In this document: piece after piece, positions 16,879 to 27,428 of the stretch
How the letters are laid out: every line of letters starts with the position of its first letter
How positions within the stretch are numbered: position 1 is the first letter of the stretch
Assembly (NCBI RefSeq): GCF_021440195.1
Contig: NZ_JAJTSZ010000006.1
Coordinates: 310,001-374,000 of the forward strand
Direction of reading: 5' to 3'
Origin: Dyadobacter sp. CY356
GTDB taxonomy: Bacteria; Bacteroidota; Bacteroidia; Cytophagales; Spirosomataceae
DNA: 64,000 nucleotides
Position numbers and translations under genes: made by a program
The notes under the pieces: generated by a model
Told to the model about the DNA's origin: nothing
The model's database searches: none
The model's input: only the letters and a program-made list of their open reading frames with translations

Positions 16879-19800
16879 ATGAAATCAAATTTTATTAATG
16901 TTTTTATTCTAAAAACAACCTCACCTTACTCTGATAACCATTTCAGGTTCAGCAAAAATTTAACCATTCCTTTCACGTTATTTCAAAAATTTTTCACCCT
17001 TTTATTCATCCTGTTATTCTCGTCCCTTTTTAACAAAATAAGTGCGCAATGCTCTGTTTCGCAGGATTTTTCAACAGCGATTAATACATCAGAAACCCAG
17101 GCGGCCAATTCCTGGTATGTTGACCGATATGCCCCAAGTGGATTTAGCTCTCCGTCAGCAGATTTATCCGGGGGAATCTTAAAACATGTTATTAGCACCG
17201 CCGATGGTGCCCTTAATAGACCGGCCAACTTTCAAACTCCCTTCTACAATACACAAGGTAGAAAATATGATTTCCCATTTATTGGTAAAGTGATGCGCGT
17301 CAAATTATATATCCCATCTGATTGGAGTTCGTTAGGCCAAAAAAGATGGGCTGGATTGTGGGGAACAGCGGTAGACGCAACAAATGTACCCGTTGGATTT
17401 CCAATTTTAGAATTCACAACGGAGGGTATTCCCAGATTCAGAGGATATAATGATGATAATAATGCATGGCTGGACATGGGTTTACCAAGTGATTTTGCTT
17501 ACAATAGCTGGGTGACTCTTGAAATAAAATCGCTTCCGTCTGGTGAGTTTTTATATACTGTCGGAAATAAAACTGCCACAACAACGGCTTATGCAGCTCA
17601 TTCAGCAATAGGACTTGGCGGTGGTATTTTACAAGGCTATAACTATCCACCCGGCTCTCCTAACGATGCCGCCAACTCCGGTTTTAGCTACAATATTTAC
17701 TGGGACGATTTTTCAGCCCAAGCCGGTGACGGACTGGTAACTAATTCAACCAAAGGTTTGAATTATTGCAGCATACAAGATGCAGTGAATGCGGCGGACC
17801 CCGGTAATGTGATCAATGTATCAGCAGCCATTTTCAATGAAGAGGTAACTATAAACAAGTCGCTGATAATAAATGGCGCAAATGTTGGCGTGGCTGGAAA
17901 TGGAACGCGGGGAACGGAATCCATTATTGATGGTAATAGTGGTGCAAGAAGCGGTTTTGTGGTACTTGCTAATAATGTGACCATTGATGGATTTACAATT
18001 CGCGGCGCAGCAGGTATCTACAATTCCGGCGTTTACAGCAGCCCAACGACCAGTGGCCTAACCTTACAAAATAACTTTATTACAGATAATCGCATCGGGG
18101 CTTATCCTTCTTCAAACGGGGCGTCGGTCGTTAAGAACAATTTATTCAATGCAAACAACCGCACAGGTTCAGCCGGCGGAGCAGGAATTTATGTTGAGGC
18201 TACCAATGCATTAACAATAGAAGGCAATGAGTTTACAGGTCATAACATTAATTCAGCTGCCGTTTTTGCAGCTTTAACACCAAATGCTCATCAGAATCTG
18301 GTATTTACTAAAAATTACATACACGATAATAACAATGATAATTCGATGGTGTATCTAACGAATGTGAATAATGCTAACATTAGTTACAATACAATTATTC
18401 AATCCGGGACAACAGCCATAAAAGTTGCCGGTGGAAATAACAACGTTATTATAACCAACAACTTACTGAATGGAAATACAACGGCGATAAAAATTCAGAA
18501 TGATGGTACAGGTGCGAATGTTGGAACCCAGGCTCATGAAAATAGCCTTGTCAGCACAAAATCCATTGACAATTCGGACATTGCCACCGTCAACGCAAGT
18601 TGCAACTGGTATGGAAGCAGTTTACCATCCGGCGTTACAGCAAAAATTTCAGGTCCGGTAAGTTACGTTCCATTCACAAATTCCGGCACTGATAGCAATG
18701 GAGCAGATGTGGGATTTGTTCCTGCACCTAATACTTGTATATATCTGGTTCATAATGTTACGCATCCAAAGGATTTTGGTACCATTCAGGAAGCGATCAG
18801 TGACCCCGGAACTTTGGCGAACGATGTTATAAAGATCGACGCAGGAACATTCCCGGAAATATTGACAATAGACAAATCCCTGACTTTTGAAGGTGCTAAC
18901 AAAGATGTCTGCGGTACTGCAACACGGTTTACAGAAACAATTCTGATTGCGCCCGCTAGTGGAATTTTATTAGGATTAAATGGTGCAGTTTCCATTGTTA
19001 TTAATGGTGTAAAGATCGATGGCAACGGTGTGGCTAACATTACACAACCCAATCAAAATCTTACTATTAAAAACTCGGTACTGGAACTGGATTTCGTTTC
19101 CAACCAGAACAATATCTATTTCGGTTCCAATACACTGGTTTTGGAATGTAACAGCTTACAGGCCATTGCGGGCGTTAATGCAAATGGAAATTCATCTCAC
19201 ATATTTTTTGCAGGCTCTGCTTTGACCGCGAATAATAACAAGATTACTTCAGAAGCTGCAAGGAGTAGTATGAGCAGTGTAACAAACACAAACAGCCTGC
19301 CCGTTTGGATTAATATTACCACCAATGCTAATAATGTGAATGTTAATCATAACGAATTCACAAAAATTGACATTGGAATTCTGCTTGCCTCGAACGCAGG
19401 AAATGTCAAAATTGAAAATAACGAATTTAAAGAAGCGAACCGTGAGATACTTCCAAACGGAAGTGGAATGGGTGCTGGAATAGCGATTTTCGAAAATCTT
19501 TCTCCAACTGGCCCTATTTCAATCAATAATAATAAATTTTTGAATAGCGAGACTGGTATCCGGACATCCGGATCTGGAACGTCATTCCCGGCTTCTAATT
19601 TATTGTCGATCCGTTACAATTCATTCGAATCTATGAGTGATAAGGCGATCCGGATAAACAATAGTTACGTAAATTCTGCATCTAGACTAAACGCTTTGTG
19701 CAATTGGTTTGGCAATATAACAGGCCCTTCACTTGTAACCACAAATCCAGGTGGCGGTGGAACTCAGATCCTGGACGGCAACGACAAGGTTTCTTACAAA

Positions 19801-22800
19801 AACTGGCTTTTCTATGGCACAGACGCAGATAATGCTCAGTTAGGATTCCAATTGCCAACTACTCTGACTGTGTCACCCGGCAACAATGTATCGGTGGCTG
19901 AAAACCATTACAGAATTTTGAGCAATGCTATTGGCTGTGTTACAAGCAATCAAACACTTACACTTTCAGGCACCTTTGATTACACCAATGTAATCGCAAA
20001 AGATGAATGGGTAAAAGGTAATGACGGTGTTTCGCAAGGTACAACTTCTGCTTTTGCCGCTGGTAGTGGAGATGACTATGCAATTCTGGCTCCTTCCGGG
20101 ACCGAAAATGTTGTGATCACTGCGGCTTCCCTGGGATCAGCAATTATTAAAGGGCCCGAAGACCTTGGTAATGTTTCCCTGGAAGCTTTCATCTTCTTCA
20201 ACAGCAATACGCCGACAAGTACTTTCAACGCCTGGACTTTGTCAAATCTGACCATCAATAATTTTGATGCTTCAATTGCCGCGGATAATAATAATGGTAC
20301 GGTAACTGCCATGAATAATTTCAAGGTGATGAACAATGAAATTTTAATTCCCAAAGATCTAAATCAAACCAGTGAAGCTGTTAATTTCCAGAACATTGGT
20401 ATCCATTTAAACTTTGGCAAGAATCAGGAAATAAAAGGAAACAAGATTGTAATGGATGGGGCCGGCGTAAGCGACGGCACCACCTCCTATTCAAATTCTG
20501 TTGCCTTGCAATCTGCTACCAGCGGTGGAGATATTTATGATGGTTTGAAGATTCAGAATAACGAAATTCATGTTACCGGAACTCCGAACGCCGCGCCTGC
20601 CAGAATCATTGGCATCTGGGAAAATTCTAATAACCAGACTGCAAATATTGATATCAGCGGAAATAAATTTATAAATGACGATGCCTCAAACCTTGCTGAA
20701 AATAACAATCAGCTTGCATTCCGTGTCACTTCATTCTCCGGAGGTTCAACTCAGGTGGTGTATCAAAACAATGAAATATCTGGCTTTAACCGCGGAATTG
20801 ACTGGATTGGAGATCCCTTTTCTCAATATAACGCAAATCCTTATGCCGAAGCAGCCAAACCGGTTATTATAAAAAACAACAAAATTGATAAGGTTAAATT
20901 TGGAATAACGGTTAGAAAAGATCCTGCAAGTCTAAACGGAGGTTCACCTGCTGAAATTACAAATAACAGTTTTACCAATATTCCAAATGGCGGATATGCG
21001 ATTGGAAACACAAGTACCGGAACAACCCTTGCCACTTGTAACTGGTATGACAATCCATTGACGGTCAATGTTATCAGTGCGACAAACGGGGGCAGCGTAA
21101 CCTATCTACCAAAATTATCCAATGGTAATGATGCAAGTAGTTCCGCCGGATTTCAGCTTGATGGTGCAAATAATTGTCAACTACCGGTTTATAACATAAC
21201 ACAAGCACATGATTATTTAACAATTCAGGACGCGGTAAATGCGGCTAATGCAGGCGACGAAATCCGAGTTGGAACAGGGATTTATCCTGAAAATGTAATC
21301 GTGAATAAATCTGTCAGAATTTTTGGTGTTGACAGTACCAATGTAATTGTTGACAAGGGTGATGCCAATTATAGTTCAACAGGTGGTGTTGGTTTCTCTC
21401 TGCAGGCAAACGGAATCATTCTTAACACAATGACCGTGAAAAACTTCGACAATGGTATTGAAACCGGTACTGATATCAGCACTGTTACGATCGATGCGAT
21501 GAATCTGAACGAAAATTTCTCCAACGGATTTTTTGGCAAACGTACCGTTACCGACCTCACAATTAAAAATAGCAATATTAATTCCAATGGATACAAAGGT
21601 GGAATACAATCCGGCTCTGGTTACAAACGTGGAATCATGTTTGAATCACAAGGTGGCTCTATCAACAATTTAATTATTGATAATAACAATGCCGATAACA
21701 ACGGACTCGTAGGAATTGATATTTCCGGTTTAATACCGATCAATGGAATAACGATCAATAACAACAGGGCCAGAAATAATTTCGACTCTCAAATCGGCGT
21801 TTCGCTGGGAAACAATTCACTAAGCAGCCCCCCGGCACTTATAACCGAAAACGTCGTTGTTGTATCAAAATCTGCACGTTTTGGTATTGAAATAAAAAAC
21901 CCGCTGGGAACTGGTTCTGCATCGGGGAATGGTAGCATTAAAGTGTGGGGAAATAAAATTTCATTGGCATCTCACCCTGGCTCGCCTAGAGACCTGGCTG
22001 CCATTGCCGTCATGAGAAGAAAAGACGGACATGCTATTATCAATGACCAGCCACAGGGCGTTCAGGTTTTAAACAATATTATTACAGATTTCCAAAACGC
22101 GGGCGGAGATGCTTTCGGTATTGTACTAGGCGGAACAGGACATTTGGTGAGTAATAATAAAATCACCAATACCAAGTATTCTATTCAGGTTCAGAAGGGG
22201 AATACGGATTTTGGTACTAACAATAGTTCACCAAATAGTTCGGATTTCTATTTTGAGAGAGACAATTCGGCGGATGTTTGTGTAGAATTTGGCGCGAATG
22301 ATATCATTTCGTCCGGCGCACCAAGAATGGTAACATCAGGAACCGTTTCAACATTAACGTTACCAGTCGTACGTGTTACCAATACGAATCTGACAACAAG
22401 GTTCTGTACAATTCAGCAAGCTATTGATTTTATGGCTACGGTAAACACACACGTAATCGTTCCGGATGCTGGTTCATTCCCTGAAAATGTAATTGTGAAC
22501 AAGTCAGTTAAGTTAAGAGGACCAAACTATACAACGGCTGGAAATGGCTCACGTGTAGGAGAGACGGTAATTATTCCGGGAATTGATAATGTTACGGATG
22601 GGGCCTTGGTTAAGATTGCAGCAAATGATGTGACATTGGAAGGACTTTCCCTGGATGGTTCCAATACTTCATTTCCTTCTGCTGTTGTAATTAACGGTTT
22701 ACAAACAAATGCAGCTTTTGGTGTATTAGCATCAGCAAGTTTTACCGGACTTACAATACAAAATAATATCATCAAAAACCTGAGCAAGCATGGTGTAGAT

Positions 22801-24717
22801 CTTGATGCAAAAGGAACTTCGTCCAACAGTAGCCTGATCACCAATAACTGGTTTGATAACATCCCAAGATACAATGCCGCAGGTTTTTATGGCAGAGGAG
22901 TTTTGCTCGCAAATAATTTCTACGCGTCTGTTGTCAACAACACATTTAGCAGAGTAGAACGAGGAATTCAAACGAATAATTTCTCGAATGCTATTCAAAG
23001 TGGTATCTGGGAAATTAAAGGGAATGTGATAAAAGCCTACAACATTGGCGCGTTATTGAACTTACATTATCAAAGTACTTCCGATCTTTCTTTTGAAAAT
23101 AATAACATTGAAAAAGATCAGACAACAAGAACGATTAGTACTGGTGATGCACTTCCTGATGAAGATTTTACTGGTCTTGAAGTATTTTCAATTAGCGATG
23201 CTGTGAAAGTATTGATAAAAGGTGGTACGATTAAGAATGCTGTAAATGGAATTTCTTCCTGGAACAATAGTTCAAGCAATCACGTAATCATAGATGGTGT
23301 ATCATTTGATAATAATATCACAGCAGTATTGCAATCAAATATTTCCCGCTATAACGACGCAATTGATTCAGAGATTGATGTAAAAAATGTGACGCTAAGT
23401 GATGGCAATGCTCAAAAAGCATTTGTAGCAGAAGATCTCAGTTCTACGCATGCTGTGAGCTCTATCAACATGATAAGCAATAATACAATCACTGCCGGAA
23501 ATACTTTACAATATCCTTTCTACCTGAAAGATGGCTCTAAAGCCAGAATTAAAGCTGGAGGCACGCAGGTAACTTTATCAACTCAGAATGCTGTTACGTT
23601 CAGTAATACCGGAACAGCGGCAACTCCAAATCTGGTCATTACGGCAGGTCTGGTTGTTAATCTGGCAGGCCATGATTTGCGTGTAGTAAGCCTTCCAGAA
23701 GGTGCTATTGTAGATATTACAGCCGATTTTACTGCTCCAGATAAGGTTGTAAAAAACCCGGTTCTAATCAATGGGCGTATTTGGTTTACTAATGGAATTC
23801 TTAATTCCGGTAATGGCAGTATTGAATTCGGAAACACAGCTTCGGATATCATGACAGGTGATCATCCTGAAAAAGCGACCAGTTACATTTTAGGAAAAGC
23901 ACTTTTGGCCAACAGAACTATTGGTGGTTCATCTATCGATATGCTTGGTGTAAAAATGGGTGCAGGTCCTGATTTAGGAACCTTGATTATTGTCAGAACT
24001 ACTACAAATTCAGGTGCAATAACTCCACCATTCCCAGGAAATGCATCCATCAGAACGGTTTGGGAAATAACACCGTCAAACCAATCAGCTAGTCGTGGCG
24101 ATGTGCAGTTCAGATATTTAAACAATCCGACAAACCTGAACGCACAAATTCCATCCGCTATTTATGCCTACCGGTACAATACCGGAATTTCGCAATGGGA
24201 AAAGAAATCTGCTTTGCGATCGTCCATTGCCACTGCTGATATCTACACGACAGAAACATTCGGTGTTGCACAGTTCTCGTCGTGGACGTTAAGTTCTGCC
24301 GAACCCGGACCTGATTTAACACCGCTGATCGACATGTCGAACAGAAATTTCCTGGCTGGATCTTTAACAAAACCGATGACTATCCGCTTGTTTAATCTTA
24401 CATCAGGAACTACAACGGAAGGAGCAATGACGATCAGTATCAGTAAACCATCCTTCTTCACATTTGTATTGAGCGGTGGTTCCGATTCGGAATGGGAATT
24501 ATCCACGATAGGAAATGACCTAGTCGTACTGATTTCAAAACCGGGAGTAACAATTACAAGTGGTGTGGAAAAACAAATTTTAACCACGGTAACAGCCTCA
24601 GCAAGCACACCTAACGGCGATGGATTTAATTTCATCATTAACGTAGAAGACGGATCGGGCTCAGAAACGAACAATACAAACAACAGCAGGTCGGTCAGAA
24701 TATTGGTAAATAAATAA
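16879..24717 (+). CDS. Giant right-handed beta-helix surface protein (2612 residues)
   Basis: An exported protein built mainly of parallel beta-helix (NosD/pectate-lyase-like) coils. The hydrophobic signal core lies at about residues 38-52 with cleavage near NKISA-QC, so the n-region is unusually long; no later ATG offers a shorter start. A lamin-G-like domain follows (residues ~58-280). Repeating modules begin with a YCSIQDAVNAADPGN-type block near residues 292, 628, 1443 and 1840. Three of the modules end with CNWYG/CNWFG/CNWYD (near 574, 940 and 1387) and a Y-x-P...GF tail. The coils are Asn-rich (NNxIxxN). The last ~160 residues form an Ig-like or CARDB-like domain, with no T9SS sorting domain of its own. 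The next gene carries one. Likely an adhesin or glycan-binding or glycan-cleaving protein; catalytic residues are not identifiable. Confidence 0.8.
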   Translation: MKSNFINVFILKTTSPYSDNHFRFSKNLTIPFTLFQKFFTLLFILLFSSLFNKISAQCSVSQDFSTAINTSETQAANSWYVDRYAPSGFSSPSADLSGGILKHVISTADGALNRPANFQTPFYNTQGRKYDFPFIGKVMRVKLYIPSDWSSLGQKRWAGLWGTAVDATNVPVGFPILEFTTEGIPRFRGYNDDNNAWLDMGLPSDFAYNSWVTLEIKSLPSGEFLYTVGNKTATTTAYAAHSAIGLGGGILQGYNYPPGSPNDAANSGFSYNIYWDDFSAQAGDGLVTNSTKGLNYCSIQDAVNAADPGNVINVSAAIFNEEVTINKSLIINGANVGVAGNGTRGTESIIDGNSGARSGFVVLANNVTIDGFTIRGAAGIYNSGVYSSPTTSGLTLQNNFITDNRIGAYPSSNGASVVKNNLFNANNRTGSAGGAGIYVEATNALTIEGNEFTGHNINSAAVFAALTPNAHQNLVFTKNYIHDNNNDNSMVYLTNVNNANISYNTIIQSGTTAIKVAGGNNNVIITNNLLNGNTTAIKIQNDGTGANVGTQAHENSLVSTKSIDNSDIATVNASCNWYGSSLPSGVTAKISGPVSYVPFTNSGTDSNGADVGFVPAPNTCIYLVHNVTHPKDFGTIQEAISDPGTLANDVIKIDAGTFPEILTIDKSLTFEGANKDVCGTATRFTETILIAPASGILLGLNGAVSIVINGVKIDGNGVANITQPNQNLTIKNSVLELDFVSNQNNIYFGSNTLVLECNSLQAIAGVNANGNSSHIFFAGSALTANNNKITSEAARSSMSSVTNTNSLPVWINITTNANNVNVNHNEFTKIDIGILLASNAGNVKIENNEFKEANREILPNGSGMGAGIAIFENLSPTGPISINNNKFLNSETGIRTSGSGTSFPASNLLSIRYNSFESMSDKAIRINNSYVNSASRLNALCNWFGNITGPSLVTTNPGGGGTQILDGNDKVSYKNWLFYGTDADNAQLGFQLPTTLTVSPGNNVSVAENHYRILSNAIGCVTSNQTLTLSGTFDYTNVIAKDEWVKGNDGVSQGTTSAFAAGSGDDYAILAPSGTENVVITAASLGSAIIKGPEDLGNVSLEAFIFFNSNTPTSTFNAWTLSNLTINNFDASIAADNNNGTVTAMNNFKVMNNEILIPKDLNQTSEAVNFQNIGIHLNFGKNQEIKGNKIVMDGAGVSDGTTSYSNSVALQSATSGGDIYDGLKIQNNEIHVTGTPNAAPARIIGIWENSNNQTANIDISGNKFINDDASNLAENNNQLAFRVTSFSGGSTQVVYQNNEISGFNRGIDWIGDPFSQYNANPYAEAAKPVIIKNNKIDKVKFGITVRKDPASLNGGSPAEITNNSFTNIPNGGYAIGNTSTGTTLATCNWYDNPLTVNVISATNGGSVTYLPKLSNGNDASSSAGFQLDGANNCQLPVYNITQAHDYLTIQDAVNAANAGDEIRVGTGIYPENVIVNKSVRIFGVDSTNVIVDKGDANYSSTGGVGFSLQANGIILNTMTVKNFDNGIETGTDISTVTIDAMNLNENFSNGFFGKRTVTDLTIKNSNINSNGYKGGIQSGSGYKRGIMFESQGGSINNLIIDNNNADNNGLVGIDISGLIPINGITINNNRARNNFDSQIGVSLGNNSLSSPPALITENVVVVSKSARFGIEIKNPLGTGSASGNGSIKVWGNKISLASHPGSPRDLAAIAVMRRKDGHAIINDQPQGVQVLNNIITDFQNAGGDAFGIVLGGTGHLVSNNKITNTKYSIQVQKGNTDFGTNNSSPNSSDFYFERDNSADVCVEFGANDIISSGAPRMVTSGTVSTLTLPVVRVTNTNLTTRFCTIQQAIDFMATVNTHVIVPDAGSFPENVIVNKSVKLRGPNYTTAGNGSRVGETVIIPGIDNVTDGALVKIAANDVTLEGLSLDGSNTSFPSAVVINGLQTNAAFGVLASASFTGLTIQNNIIKNLSKHGVDLDAKGTSSNSSLITNNWFDNIPRYNAAGFYGRGVLLANNFYASVVNNTFSRVERGIQTNNFSNAIQSGIWEIKGNVIKAYNIGALLNLHYQSTSDLSFENNNIEKDQTTRTISTGDALPDEDFTGLEVFSISDAVKVLIKGGTIKNAVNGISSWNNSSSNHVIIDGVSFDNNITAVLQSNISRYNDAIDSEIDVKNVTLSDGNAQKAFVAEDLSSTHAVSSINMISNNTITAGNTLQYPFYLKDGSKARIKAGGTQVTLSTQNAVTFSNTGTAATPNLVITAGLVVNLAGHDLRVVSLPEGAIVDITADFTAPDKVVKNPVLINGRIWFTNGILNSGNGSIEFGNTASDIMTGDHPEKATSYILGKALLANRTIGGSSIDMLGVKMGAGPDLGTLIIVRTTTNSGAITPPFPGNASIRTVWEITPSNQSASRGDVQFRYLNNPTNLNAQIPSAIYAYRYNTGISQWEKKSALRSSIATADIYTTETFGVAQFSSWTLSSAEPGPDLTPLIDMSNRNFLAGSLTKPMTIRLFNLTSGTTTEGAMTISISKPSFFTFVLSGGSDSEWELSTIGNDLVVLISKPGVTITSGVEKQILTTVTASASTPNGDGFNFIINVEDGSGSETNNTNNSRSVRILVNK

Positions 24718-24776
24718 TTATTCCTGGTGTAAAGACTTATCCAATGCGATTTATAAAATTTTTAAAATTATAAAAT

Positions 24777-25817
24777 ATGAAAAAGATCATCCGATTTGGT
24801 TACTTCATGGTCATGATGTTTTTTACCGCCGGTATGGCAAGCATTACTTATGCCCAAAATTTAAGCGTTTTGGCAGAATACCAGCCAGCTGCATTCACGG
24901 GATATCCGATGAACGGAACTTTCCAGATTATATTAAATAAAAGCGGTGCGGAAATTGCGGCAAACAATTTCAGATTAATCGTATCTATTCCGCCTCAGGT
25001 AGCATGGACGCTTGCTCCCTTTACTGTTCCTAATGGTTTCACAGTTAGTCCGTCATCGACAGCCACATCTCTCGTAATTTTACAAACCGGAAATTATGTA
25101 GGCAGTGGAATTCCAGCGAGAAGAGAGTTTATAATTCCTGTAAAAGCAACGGCCGGGATAGCAGCAGGAACGACAAACAATTATACAGTATCCATACAAA
25201 AAGATGGATTTGGATATGATGATACAGTTCCCTCAGATGATGATGCAGGTGCACGTGTAACGGTAGCAAGCAATCCTTTACCCGTTACTTTGGCTGCTTT
25301 TAATGTAATCCGAGAAGGACAAACTTCGCTTCTGTCATGGTCTACAACATCCGAAGCGAATAGCGAACGGTTTGATGTAGAGCATAGCATAAATGTAAAA
25401 AACTGGAATGTTCTTTCTTCTGTAAGTTCAAAAGGTGAAAGTGCTGTTTTGGAAAAGTATTCTTATGTCGATACCGATCCTTCGGAAGGTGAAAATTTTT
25501 ACAGGTTAAAAATGATTGATAAAGACGGCACCTTTGCATATAGCAGAATACAAAGCATCACGTTTGATGGCTCTCTTGACAAATCTGTGATATACCCGAA
25601 CCCGGCATCAGATTATTTGAAATTAAATGTTTCAGACCTGAAGAAAATCAAAAGTATAAAAATCTATGATTTGAATGGTAGAGCAGTTTATGCTGCGGCA
25701 GGCAATGTGTTAACTAAAACGATTGATATTAGAAAAGTAAGCACAGGATTATATGTCGTTGAAGTAGTTAGTATGAACGGTGAAACCAACACATCTAAAA
25801 TTTCAATCTTCAAATAA
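24777..25817 (+). CDS. T9SS type A sorting-domain protein
   Basis: A 346-residue exported protein with signal peptide (residues ~1-26, ending ITYAQN). A beta-rich domain follows (LSVLAEYQPAAFTGYPMNG...), then the common Bacteroidota module LPVTLAAFNVIREGQ with FDVEHSINVKNWN and YSYVDTDPSEGENFYRLKM. The C-terminal type IX sorting domain (VIYPNPASDYLKLNV, then KIYDLNGRAVY and GLYVVEV) directs transport across the outer membrane and surface attachment. It starts 59 bases after the giant beta-helix gene and shares its terminator, so they are probably one transcript; a complex of the two is an inference. Confidence 0.85.
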   Translation: MKKIIRFGYFMVMMFFTAGMASITYAQNLSVLAEYQPAAFTGYPMNGTFQIILNKSGAEIAANNFRLIVSIPPQVAWTLAPFTVPNGFTVSPSSTATSLVILQTGNYVGSGIPARREFIIPVKATAGIAAGTTNNYTVSIQKDGFGYDDTVPSDDDAGARVTVASNPLPVTLAAFNVIREGQTSLLSWSTTSEANSERFDVEHSINVKNWNVLSSVSSKGESAVLEKYSYVDTDPSEGENFYRLKMIDKDGTFAYSRIQSITFDGSLDKSVIYPNPASDYLKLNVSDLKKIKSIKIYDLNGRAVYAAAGNVLTKTIDIRKVSTGLYVVEVVSMNGETNTSKISIFK

Positions 25818-25830
25818 AAATTGTTTAAAA

Positions 25831-25875
25831 TTACAATAAGAAAGGCGGCCGATATGGTCGCCTTTCTTATTGTAA
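25831..25875. terminator. Bidirectional terminator
   Basis: A perfect 17-bp stem (ttacaataagaaaggcg / cgcctttcttattgtaa) lies between the convergent T9SS gene (+) and SusD-like gene (-). Confidence 0.85.
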
Positions 25876-25895
25876 TGATTAATAAAAACGATAAT

Positions 25896-27398
25896 TTAAT
25901 ACCCCGTATTCTGTTTCAAATTAGTATTATTTCTAATCTCAACCGTAGGAATCGGGAATAAAAGCTCTCTTGCCGTGATCACAGGTCCGTATGAGAATTT
26001 GTGCCCAACGTAATCATCAAAAGTTTTAGTAGCGGTATTGAAACCTTTCCGCAGGCGAACCATATCAAACCAGGTGATATTTTCGAAACACAATTCATAC
26101 CAGCGTTCCTTCAAAACTTCGGTCCTGAACTGGTCTTTTGAAAGACCAGACAGTGCTGGCAATTGTGCTCTTAATCTTGTCGCATTAAGCGCATCATATG
26201 CTTTGGTAGTTGGCGTGCCTGCTTCATTGGCTGCCTCAGCATACATCAGCAAAACATCAGCATAACGGATAACCGGCCAGTTCAGATCGCTGTTGGCGGT
26301 AGTGGTTTGTGCGGTTATATCAAAATGTTTGTATAAAAAATATCCACCCAATGCGACTTCCTGATTTCTGTCTGACTGGTTTGTAAATTTTGTAAAAAAG
26401 AACTGTTTTTCTTTTGTCCGCAAATCAGCAGGATCATAGGATTTCACGAAGTCTACTGTCGCATAAATTCCTGCCATTTCATCAGAGTAGGCCGAAATAT
26501 TTTTGTTATAAGGAATGATAAATCCTTGCCAGGTACCTGGAATAATCTGCGTCTTATACTGGATCATAAAAATATTCTCCTCTATGTTTTTCTTGGCAGG
26601 ATTATGAAGATCATCATAGCTGGTAAACAACTTAAATTGCTTTGAATCAATCACCTCTTCCGCCTTTTTCGCTGCCATATCGTAATATGTACTACCCTTT
26701 TGTAATGGATAACCGGCCATTGTAAGATATACTTTTGCAAGCAAGGATTTAACAGCTCCTAAACTTACCTTTCCGGACTGATCAGTCCAGGGCAATCCGG
26801 ATGCTTCAGCAGTTGTTAAATCGTCTACAATCAACTTATAAATATCTTCTGCTTTTGCCTGCGAAGGCCTTAGTTGTTCAGACTGTAACGAGGTAGGCTC
26901 AGTGACTAACGGAATATTACCAAACAACTGCACTAGGTTGAAATAATACCAGGCTCTTAAAAAGTAAGCCTCCCCCATCAATTTTTTTGCTTCCGCAGCA
27001 TCCATCGTGATACCTGGAATTTTTGCTATGGAAAGATTGGCATTTGCAATTCCTTTGTAATAAAACTGCCAATAGCGAAGACCGTAACCATTGTCAGAAG
27101 TATTTTTCAGATCTTTGACAAAATAGCTGTTAACAGCCTGTCCCAAATCTGTGGCTGCCTGTCCTGTCGCAAATTCAGTCATTGACCAATCAGCACCACC
27201 AAAACCACTTTCCATGATCTTGCGCATGTTGGCATAAATGGCGTTAACAGAACTTCGGGCATGTTCCGGCTTGGTAAAATAGTTCTCCACAGTAAAATTA
27301 CTTGGATCGGATTCATCCAAAAAATCGGAGCAGCCAGCCAACCACAACATGCCGGCAAATAATGCCAGTAATGTATATTTTTTTGATATTCGGTTCAT
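25896..27398 (-). CDS. RagB/SusD family nutrient-binding lipoprotein (locus 1)
   Basis: A 500-residue outer-membrane lipoprotein that caps the SusC-like channel and binds oligosaccharide. The lipobox is LWLAGC near residue 22, followed by SDFLDESDPSNFTVENYFT, typical of SusD. TPR-like segments include KLMGEAYFLRAWYYFNLVQLFGNIPLVTEP, here quoted only in part by its core AYFLRAWYYFNLVQ. The family C-terminus is recognisable by RYADVLLMYAEAANE, ERWYELCFENITWFDMVR and LLFPIPTVEIRNN. It lies 30 bases downstream of its SusC partner. No enzyme gene follows it, because the next gene is convergent. Confidence 0.93.
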   Translation of the reverse strand: MNRISKKYTLLALFAGMLWLAGCSDFLDESDPSNFTVENYFTKPEHARSSVNAIYANMRKIMESGFGGADWSMTEFATGQAATDLGQAVNSYFVKDLKNTSDNGYGLRYWQFYYKGIANANLSIAKIPGITMDAAEAKKLMGEAYFLRAWYYFNLVQLFGNIPLVTEPTSLQSEQLRPSQAKAEDIYKLIVDDLTTAEASGLPWTDQSGKVSLGAVKSLLAKVYLTMAGYPLQKGSTYYDMAAKKAEEVIDSKQFKLFTSYDDLHNPAKKNIEENIFMIQYKTQIIPGTWQGFIIPYNKNISAYSDEMAGIYATVDFVKSYDPADLRTKEKQFFFTKFTNQSDRNQEVALGGYFLYKHFDITAQTTTANSDLNWPVIRYADVLLMYAEAANEAGTPTTKAYDALNATRLRAQLPALSGLSKDQFRTEVLKERWYELCFENITWFDMVRLRKGFNTATKTFDDYVGHKFSYGPVITARELLFPIPTVEIRNNTNLKQNTGY

Positions 27399-27428
27399 TG
27401 TTTCTTCTTTTAAAAAGCCTGCAATAAA

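Noticed and set aside
24243-24683. 146-codon ORF on the minus strand inside the giant gene
   Set aside because: It lies antisense to a strongly supported frame with continuous domain structure; translation shows no family features.
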